Shown: piece after piece, positions 58,891 through 64,000 of the stretch
Position numbering within the stretch: the first letter of the stretch is position 1
Layout of the letters: each line of letters starts with the position of its first letter
DNA from: Pseudomonas putida
GTDB taxonomy: Bacteria; Pseudomonadota; Gammaproteobacteria; Pseudomonadales; Pseudomonadaceae
Length of the DNA stretch: 64,000 bases
Direction of reading: 5' to 3'
Assembly: GCF_009883635.2 (NCBI RefSeq)
Contig: NZ_CP026115.2
Coordinates: 124,001 to 188,000, forward strand
Translations under genes and position numbers: made by a program
The notes under the pieces: generated by a model
Databases searched by the model: none
Told to the model about the DNA's origin: nothing
What the model saw: only the letters and a program-made list of their open reading frames with translations

Positions 58891-59517
58891 ATGGACATCA
58901 TCAATTTTCCCTTTTTTGCCGCCGCTGTCCTCGCACTCCATGCCACCCCAGGGCCCGACACAGCCTATGTTGTCGGGCGCACCCTTGCGCATGGCAGGGG
59001 GGCTGGCCTCATCTCGGCGTTGGGTATCACAGCGGGTTGTCTGGTTCACACGATTGCTAGCACATTAGGATTCAGTGCACTGATCGCGGCGGTTCCAGCC
59101 GCATTTGATGCTGTGCGTATTCTCGGTGCCTTGTACCTCGCTTATCAGGGCGTCAGGCTGATACTCAGCAAACCGTCGGTTTCAGCGGAGGGCGGTGGCT
59201 TGCACGCTTCGCTTTCATATCGCAGGTTGTTCACTCAGGCCTTCCTCACAAACGTCCTGAATCCCAAAGTGATCCTGTTCTACCTCGCATTCTTCCCTCA
59301 ATTTGTCGATCCTGAGGGTGTTCATAAGCCCGCGGCCTATCTAGTGCTTGGAGTTTATTTCGCAGTCACTGCAGGTATCTGGGCGAGTGGCGTTGTGTGG
59401 TTTGCTGGGGCCTTGGGACGGAAAATGAAAACAAGCCAGGCTAAGGCAGTGCTGCTCAATCGCGCTATAGGGGCTTTGTTCGTTGGGCTGGGAGCCAAGT
59501 TACTGGCCTCATCCTAG
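58891..59517 (+). CDS. LysE/RhtB-family exporter
   Basis: 208 residues and about six membrane helices. Family hallmarks: ALHATPGPDTAYVVGRTLAHGRGAGLISALGITAGCLVHTIASTLGFSAL (helices 1-2) and LTNVLNPKVILFYLAFFPQFV (helix 4 region). LysE/RhtB proteins export amino acids or their derivatives. It has its own terminator and lies between the CGNR-controlled hydrolase and the HD-domain gene; no regulator is obviously paired with it. Confidence 0.9.
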   Translation: MDIINFPFFAAAVLALHATPGPDTAYVVGRTLAHGRGAGLISALGITAGCLVHTIASTLGFSALIAAVPAAFDAVRILGALYLAYQGVRLILSKPSVSAEGGGLHASLSYRRLFTQAFLTNVLNPKVILFYLAFFPQFVDPEGVHKPAAYLVLGVYFAVTAGIWASGVVWFAGALGRKMKTSQAKAVLLNRAIGALFVGLGAKLLASS

Positions 59518-59551
59518 TGGCCAAGGCTTCGCCTCAGCCAATTCCAAAACG

Positions 59552-59574
59552 AAGGGGCCGCAATGCGGCCCCTT
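59552..59574 (+). terminator. Rho-independent terminator of the lysE-type gene
   Basis: Stem AAGGGGCCGC and GCGGCCCCTT around AAT, followed by TCATTT. It ends 5 bases before the stop of the convergent HD-domain gene and may serve both. Confidence 0.8.
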
Positions 59575-59578
59575 TCAT

Positions 59579-60220
59579 TTAGCTTGGCCAGCAGGACTGG
59601 CGAATGATGCTGCAGAAGTTACCAGGCTGGAAGCCAGGCTCCTTGTCGGCGATCACATCTGCCTTGACGTTGCCGAATGTCGTATGCGGCTTGTGGCGGA
59701 TGCCGTTGTAGAACGTCTGGATAATCGCTTCTTTGAAGCGATCGCCACGAGGATGTGCAAGAACGACGGCATCCCGATCGTCAGCGCTGAGTTCTTCATG
59801 GTGCAACCCGAGAACATCAGTCTCTACACCAGCGGTGACCAATGCAATGAGCGGGTGCATATGTCCCGGAATGCCTGGAGTGGTGTGAAGTGCAATTGCA
59901 GTCCAAACGCGCTCTATGTCGCGCTCGTTGACGCCGTGACCTTCCAGAAAATCACGCGCAGCATTCGCCCCATCGACCTCGAAACGGCAGCAATCGCTGC
60001 TGTGCTGGTGGGTTAGGCCCATGTCATGGAACATGCAACCCGCGTAGAGGAGCTCGTCGTCGTACTTCAGGCCCAGTCGCTTACCGGCGAGCGATGCGAA
60101 ATAAAAGACGCGGCTCGAATGATGGAAAAGAAGGGGCGAAGCGGTGTCCCGGACCAGTTCGGTGATTTCTCGGGCCATCGAACTGTCGGGCACGTAAATG
60201 CCAGCAATAGCGTTAGTCAT
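59579..60220 (-). CDS. HD-domain phosphohydrolase-like protein (cyanamide hydratase-like)
   Basis: 213 residues from MTNAIAGIYVPDSSMAREITELV, AGGA 8 bases upstream. Metal-binding HD motifs: H34 (LLFHHSSRVFYFA), H65-D66 (AGCMFHDMGLT), and later His/Asp in IALHTTPGIPGHMHPLIALVTAGVETDVLG. The layout, with HSSRxxxxA and FHDxGLT, matches the HD proteins related to cyanamide hydratase (Ddi2/3), which act on small nitriles, rather than nucleotidases. Divergent from the GlxA-type regulator 139 bases away, its probable controller. Confidence 0.83.
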   Translation of the reverse strand: MTNAIAGIYVPDSSMAREITELVRDTASPLLFHHSSRVFYFASLAGKRLGLKYDDELLYAGCMFHDMGLTHQHSSDCCRFEVDGANAARDFLEGHGVNERDIERVWTAIALHTTPGIPGHMHPLIALVTAGVETDVLGLHHEELSADDRDAVVLAHPRGDRFKEAIIQTFYNGIRHKPHTTFGNVKADVIADKEPGFQPGNFCSIIRQSCWPS

Positions 60221-60359
60221 GTTGAGATCCTGGGAGGGTGAGTGAGGACTCCATTCTGAGTGTCCACGCAAATGGCATCAATTGACTTGTTGCGTCATAT
60301 TCTGCCATTGTCAGCCGGTATCGGACCTGGACACCCTGCCATCGCTTTTAGGAGCAGTT

Positions 60360-61328
60360 ATGCGCCCTCAAGTAACTCTCGCCATCCTGGGCATGCCAGG
60401 GGTTCAGCTTCTCGACGCTTGCGGTCCATTGGACGTCTTCGCGGAGGCCAACCGGCAAGCGGGGTATGAAGCCTATCGGTTGCTTCTGCTCGCTTGTGAA
60501 CCTGGACCGCTGGTGAGCTCTTCGGGTACCCGGTTAATTCCTGATGCTTGGATTGGAGAGGAGATCGATGCAATTGATACCTTGCTGATTGCTGGAACCC
60601 CTCAAGCAGCCGATCAGTACCTTCGATCAGGAATTCTGGATTGGCTCCGCCAGCGTGCTCCGTTGAGCAGGCGCTTCGGTTCGGTGTGCACTGGCGCATT
60701 TGCGCTAGCAGCTGCGGGGCTACTTGATGGCCGCCGGGTTACTACCCACTGGGCTGTGGCGCAGCCTCTATCTGAAAGATACCCACAAGTGACCGTGGAG
60801 GCGGATGCCATTCAGGTCCATGACGGAAATTTGAGGACTGCTGCGGGTGTAACGGCTGGACTGGATCTTGCGCTGACGTTGGTTCAGGAGGATTTGGGCG
60901 ATGAGATTGCGAAGGACGTAGCAGGTCACCTGGTCATGTATTTCAAAAGAACCGGTGGGCAAATGCAGTTCAGTCGTCATGGATCTACCTCACCCACAGG
61001 GCGCTCTGCTCTACAGGCATTGCAGCGGTATGTCGCGGCAAATCCGGCTCTGGATCATGGGGTTGCGAACCTGGCAGAGCGAATGGGCGTAAGCCCAAGG
61101 CATTTCGCCCGGATCTTTCAAAATGATGTGGGCATGACGCCGGCAGCGTGGGTGGAACAGACGAGGGTGAATGCTGCTCGCGAACGGCTGGAGGCTGGAA
61201 ATGACGCGCCTAAGCAGGTAGCTGCCATGTGTGGATTTGCTAACGCAGACACGTTGCGCCGAGCTTTCGTCCGTCACATGGGTGTTACCCCTGCGGAATA
61301 CCGCAAACGCTATGCGCGGCCGTGTTGA
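60360..61328 (+). CDS. GlxA-family (DJ-1/PfpI + AraC) transcriptional regulator
   Basis: 322 residues; AGGAG 6 bases before the ATG. Residues ~1-190 are a DJ-1/PfpI-like domain (VTLAILGMPGVQLLDACGPLDVFAEANRQAG, the nucleophile-elbow cysteine in FGSVCTGAFALAAAGLLDGRRVTTHW). The C-terminal ~100 residues are an AraC double helix-turn-helix (VANLAERMGVSPRHFARIFQNDVGMTPAAWVEQTRVNAARERLE, VAAMCGFANADTLRRAFVRHMGVTPAEYRKR). GlxA regulators often control amidase or nitrogen-catabolic genes. Divergent from the HD-domain gene, which fits that role. Confidence 0.88.
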   Translation: MRPQVTLAILGMPGVQLLDACGPLDVFAEANRQAGYEAYRLLLLACEPGPLVSSSGTRLIPDAWIGEEIDAIDTLLIAGTPQAADQYLRSGILDWLRQRAPLSRRFGSVCTGAFALAAAGLLDGRRVTTHWAVAQPLSERYPQVTVEADAIQVHDGNLRTAAGVTAGLDLALTLVQEDLGDEIAKDVAGHLVMYFKRTGGQMQFSRHGSTSPTGRSALQALQRYVAANPALDHGVANLAERMGVSPRHFARIFQNDVGMTPAAWVEQTRVNAARERLEAGNDAPKQVAAMCGFANADTLRRAFVRHMGVTPAEYRKRYARPC

Positions 61329-61463
61329 GAACAGAACACCGTTTGTTAAAGGTTCAAAGACAGGTGCTGCCAAAGGAACACTGACAAGCCCTTCTGCGCT
61401 GCACGCGCGACAATCGGGGTTTTCAACAACGGCCAGCGAAGTACGGCAATCTGTGTTCAGGCA

Positions 61464-62288
61464 TTATGGCGCATTCTGCAGCAGCCATTCTTTCGGGCTT
61501 GTACCCACCTTCCGCCGAAAAGTACGGGCCAACGCAGACGGGCTTTCATAGCCCACTTCATCTGCAATGAGGGCAATCGGGCGGCCTTCGCGCAGGCGCT
61601 TCTGGGTCAGGCTGATGCGCCAGTTCGCCAAGTAATCTGCCGGCGTGATACCCACCGTCTCGCGAAAGTGCGCAGCGAAGCTAGCCCGCGACATGCCGGA
61701 GCGATCGGCCAGCTCCGCCACGGACCAGTTGTGCTGAGGTTCGTCGTGAATGCACACGAGCGCACGGGACAGCTGAGCATGGGCCAACCCCGCCATCATC
61801 CCTGAGGCGATGGTCCGTCTAGCCATAAGGTGCCGAAGCAGCTGAATCACCATCAGTTCGAACAGCCGATTGAGGATTACATCGCGGCCGCATTCATCGC
61901 CAAAGGCCTCTGCAAACAGCCAGTCGAGAGTGCCATCGAGGCCCTGCAATTCGCGCAACGGCATGATGATGAAATCCGGCAACGCCAAGGTCAGTGGATT
62001 GTTGGCCCCCCCGTCAAAATGCAAGGTGGCGCATACCAGTTGCGTATCATCGGCTTCGCTCGCCAACAACTGATGTGCCTGCGGGCGCACTGCCAGGATC
62101 AGGCTTGGCTCAGACAATTCGATGGGCAGGCCGCGCTTGTCCCTGAAGGTCAGCCGTCCTGAACGCAGCAGATGTGCGTGGCCGAAACTGTGCTCCCCGT
62201 AAACGGGCGTGGTGCCACAGAATCCACCCTGGTGAAACGTGGACGCATGCAAGTTGAAGTGTTTGAGCAATGTCGATAGTCGGTCCAT
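61464..62288 (-). CDS. AraC-family transcriptional regulator (cupin_6 type)
   Basis: 274 residues from the ATG with AAGG 6 bases upstream (MDRLSTLLKHFNLHASTFHQGGFCG). The N-terminal cupin-like domain includes HSFGHAHLLRSGRLTFRDKRG and LVCATLHFDGGANNPLTLALPDFI. The C-terminal AraC DNA-binding domain reads WSVAELADRSGMSRASFAAHFRETVGITPADYLANWRISLTQKRLREGRPIALIADEVGYESPSALARTFRRKVGTSPKEWL. This subgroup frequently lies divergent from AhpD- or alkylhydroperoxidase-like genes, as here. Confidence 0.88.
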   Translation of the reverse strand: MDRLSTLLKHFNLHASTFHQGGFCGTTPVYGEHSFGHAHLLRSGRLTFRDKRGLPIELSEPSLILAVRPQAHQLLASEADDTQLVCATLHFDGGANNPLTLALPDFIIMPLRELQGLDGTLDWLFAEAFGDECGRDVILNRLFELMVIQLLRHLMARRTIASGMMAGLAHAQLSRALVCIHDEPQHNWSVAELADRSGMSRASFAAHFRETVGITPADYLANWRISLTQKRLREGRPIALIADEVGYESPSALARTFRRKVGTSPKEWLLQNAP

Positions 62289-62376
62289 GGCGCCTTCAGG
62301 TTTAGACGATCTGTTGCATAACTTCGACGATCTGAAGCCGAAAGGAAAGCTCATCTCCTTACCATTGCTATCAAGC

Positions 62377-62394
62377 CGATCGACAAATCGATCG
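62377..62394. promoter_or_regulatory. Dyad in the araC/ahpD divergent region
   Basis: CGATCGA and TCGATCG around CAAA, a perfect 7-base dyad 22 bases before the ahpD start. Candidate binding site for the divergent AraC regulator, though GATC-rich dyads also arise by chance. Confidence 0.4.
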
Positions 62395-62416
62395 AGCATC
62401 CCAAAGGAGAACTACC

Positions 62417-62935
62417 ATGACCCGTATTACTGCACTCTCGCTGGACCAAGCCCCTGCCGGCTCGCGAACTGCCTTGGAAGGTATTCAGAAAGGCCTGGGC
62501 TTCATTCCTAATGCATTCAGGACGCTGGCGCACTCGCCGGCCGCACTCAATGGTTACCTGGGGCTCGCGCAGGCTTTGGGCAAGAGTTCACTCAGCGCCG
62601 CCGAGCGTGAAGTCGTTGCCCTCGCCACCTCGCAAATCAATGGTTGCGATTATTGCCTGGCAGCCCATACCTTCTTCGCTACCAAGGCTGGCTTGAGTGA
62701 TGAAGCCATCAGTCAGGCCCGCAACGGCACACTCAGCGCGATCGCCACGCTAGCGCATCAGATCACCGAAAGCCGCGGCCAGTTGAGCAATGAACAGATC
62801 GGGGCGGCACGCGAAGTTGGTCTCACCGACAGCAAGATAGTCGAAGTGATAGCGCAGGTCACACTGTTGACCCTGACAAACTACCTGAACAATGTCGCCA
62901 CGACCGATATCGACTTTCCGCCGTCGCCCCGTTAG
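62417..62935 (+). CDS. AhpD-like carboxymuconolactone decarboxylase-family peroxidase
   Basis: 172 residues, AGGAG 9 bases before the ATG. The redox motif of AhpD-type alkylhydroperoxidases is present: E64 (AEREVVALATSQ), C77-x-x-C80 and H84 (GCDYCLAAH). The conserved FIPNAFRTLAHSPAALNGYLGLA precedes it. The family reduces peroxides using a thiol partner. A glutaredoxin gene lies 12 bases downstream, a probable electron donor. Divergent from an AraC regulator. Confidence 0.9.
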   Translation: MTRITALSLDQAPAGSRTALEGIQKGLGFIPNAFRTLAHSPAALNGYLGLAQALGKSSLSAAEREVVALATSQINGCDYCLAAHTFFATKAGLSDEAISQARNGTLSAIATLAHQITESRGQLSNEQIGAAREVGLTDSKIVEVIAQVTLLTLTNYLNNVATTDIDFPPSPR

Positions 62936-62947
62936 GAGGGAAGCGCC

Positions 62948-63202
62948 ATGAGCCAAGTGACTATTTACACCACCCGACACTGCCCTTACTGTGTGAGTGC
63001 CAAGCAATTGCTATCAACCAAAGGCGTTGCTCCTTTAGAGATTGATGTAGAGCAGTCTTCCGCAGCGCTGGCGGAGATGCTGCAGCGCTCCGGGCGTAGA
63101 ACCGTCCCGCAGATCTTCGTGGGGGATTTGCATATCGGCGGCTTTGATGACTTGGCAATCCTGGATCACAAGGGAAAGCTCGATGCATTGCTTTATGCCT
63201 GA
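62948..63202 (+). CDS. grxC: Glutaredoxin (GrxC type)
   Basis: 84 residues; GGAGGGA 7 bases before the ATG. Dithiol active site CPYC at 12-15, cis-Pro loop RRTVPQIFVGDLHIGGFDDL binding glutathione. Normal length for a class I glutaredoxin. In an operon with the AhpD-like peroxidase it probably supplies reducing equivalents. It is likely a second copy beside a housekeeping GrxC elsewhere. Confidence 0.9.
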   Translation: MSQVTIYTTRHCPYCVSAKQLLSTKGVAPLEIDVEQSSAALAEMLQRSGRRTVPQIFVGDLHIGGFDDLAILDHKGKLDALLYA

Positions 63203-63330
63203 AGCGCGGAAGTGGTTGGCCATACGACGAGGTTATATTTGTGCACAATTGCCCCCGCGTATGGCACTGCTTTTAAAACTCGCTTTGGAGCGGTAGCTGC
63301 CCGGCGCCAAGGGCAGCTTTGGGTCCAGGC

Positions 63331-63690
63331 TGTGTGAAAACGCAAGTAAGAACGTCGAGTAGCGAAAGAAGCTGGGGCCCCCTTTAAATTCGGCAGATGT
63401 AAGTGCAGATCTACCTCAGTCCGGCACCAGGCGCGACCTGTGCTGTCTGGGCCGCGGCAGCGGCCCAGACAGCCGTATACGGACGCATAAAACGCTTGGA
63501 CTCATATCCTGATCGCTTCAATCAGCCCAGCGATGCCGAAGATGTTCATCATTCGTTTGAGATTGTAAGCAAGCACGTGAAGGCTCATCTCGGTGCTTAC
63601 CCATTGAGCGGATATCAATATGCGAAATGCAGTCATTGAGGTTGCTCTCGGCTTCAGGGACAATCCGGCGCCTTTCGTGTTTGCCGCCAA
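63331..63690 (-). pseudogene. Remnant of an IS transposase (IS1182/IS5-like), 3' end only
   Basis: On the minus strand the frame ending at 63502 reads VSTEMSLHVLAYNLKRMMNIFGIAGLIEAIRI, the conserved C-terminus of transposases of the IS1182/IS5 type. The upstream part (toward 63690) is out of frame or unrelated, so only the last ~50 codons survive. GGCTGTGTGAAAACGC at ~63331 resembles the terminal sequence of such elements and may be the IS end. The stretch 63203-63330 shows nothing else. Confidence 0.75.
63442..63473. repeat. 14-bp hairpin within the IS remnant
   Basis: GCTGTCTGGGCCGC and its exact complement around GGCA. No T-run. It lies between the IS end and the transposase stop and may be part of the element. 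Confidence 0.6.
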
Positions 63691-63699
63691 GGATTGGAC

Positions 63700-64000
63700 A
63701 TGGCACTGACCAGCAAAATCGCTTCCTACGACTCAGCATGGCCCTTGCGTTTTCTGGCAGACAAGCCGCGCATTGCCTCTGCCTTCGGCGATGAACTCTA
63801 TGCCATCCACCACGTTGGTAGTACTGCTGTACCAGGGCTGGCGGCGAAGCCCGAGATCGATGTGCTCATCGAGCTTGAAGCGCATCGGGATGCGCAGACG
63901 CGGGACGGCGTGCTGCTCGGGTTGGGGTATGTGCGCGGTAGTGATCTATCGGATGGGCATCATTTCTACCGGCGCAATGTAGATGGGGTTCGCACGCACA
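63700..64000 (+). CDS. GrpB-family protein (UPF0157), 3' end cut by window
   Basis: The first 100 codons are present and the frame is open at the right edge. AAGGA precedes the ATG by 6 bases. The sequence MALTSKIASYDSAWPLRFLAD continues to HHVGSTAVPGLAAKPEIDVLIEL, the family hallmark with the GS and DxD residues of a nucleotidyltransferase fold, and GHHFYRRN. GrpB proteins are distant nucleotidyltransferases of unknown substrate, with reported links to coenzyme A metabolism in fused forms. The IS remnant lies directly upstream. Confidence 0.88.
   Translation, partial: MALTSKIASYDSAWPLRFLADKPRIASAFGDELYAIHHVGSTAVPGLAAKPEIDVLIELEAHRDAQTRDGVLLGLGYVRGSDLSDGHHFYRRNVDGVRTH

Noticed and set aside
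1..64000. CRISPR arrays, tRNA and rRNA genes
   Set aside because: No regularly spaced direct repeats, no cloverleaf-like sequences ending in a GGTTCRANTCC-type T-arm and no rRNA signature seen by eye; not a tool-based exclusion.

Overview
The window looks like a chromosome segment from a GC-rich gamma-proteobacterium of the Pseudomonas putida type. The basis is the gene content (Kup, FecI/FecR/TonB-receptor trio, DUF2790, MocR, many LysR regulators), the codon usage, and three long inverted repeats of the kind scattered through P. putida-group genomes. No rRNA, tRNA or CRISPR array was seen. Both ends cut genes: a thiamine-diphosphate enzyme on the left and a GrpB-family gene on the right.

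Region 1 (1-11 kb): tail of a TPP enzyme, then a paoABC-like molybdenum aldehyde oxidase. A leftward group holds a C45 acyltransferase/peptidase, an MHS-type MFS carrier, an 80-aa protein and exonuclease III. A LysR gene lies between this group and a secreted amidohydrolase, and both flanking promoters carry the same short motif.

Region 2 (11-19 kb): a LysR gene diverges from six co-directional genes: aldehyde dehydrogenase, M19 dipeptidase-like protein, BCCT carrier, a 569-aa unknown, a DUF3726-like protein and RidA. I read it as a catabolic operon for an unidentified betaine-like quaternary amine. It is the best candidate here for an undescribed pathway.

Region 3 (19-29 kb): a small Gly/Gln-rich protein behind an 18-bp palindrome, Kup, an ABC exporter, a PanB paralogue with a MocR regulator and a creatininase-family enzyme, DUF2790 and an MFS exporter.

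Region 4 (29-34.6 kb): a decayed stretch with remnants of a polyamine-binding protein, a possible FAD oxidase, a RibD-like deaminase and a GST broken by a stop and a frameshift, mixed with REP-like and other dispersed repeats. It is followed by an iron-responsive sigma/anti-sigma pair behind a Fur-box-like dyad, and then its receptor (34.6-37 kb).

Region 5 (37-44 kb): an IclR regulator diverges from an AroE-like dehydrogenase, two ketosteroid-dehydrogenase-like flavoproteins, a NIPSNAP protein and an MFS carrier. IclR-type dyads occur in front of the first gene and in front of the carrier gene. It is probably a hydroaromatic-acid catabolic regulon.

Region 6 (44.4-63.7 kb): a less GC-rich mosaic of short modules, each a regulator next to one to three enzymes aimed at reactive carbonyls, electrophiles, nitro compounds or peroxides: NmrA reductase; tautomerase/DsbA/SDR; NemR-type TetR with an AcuI-type reductase; HxlR with isochorismatase and MFS; LysR with nitronate monooxygenase and GST; CGNR regulator with an alpha/beta hydrolase; AraC with AhpD and glutaredoxin. 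Several carry recognisable operator repeats. The right border has an IS transposase remnant, suggesting an acquired or rearranged region.
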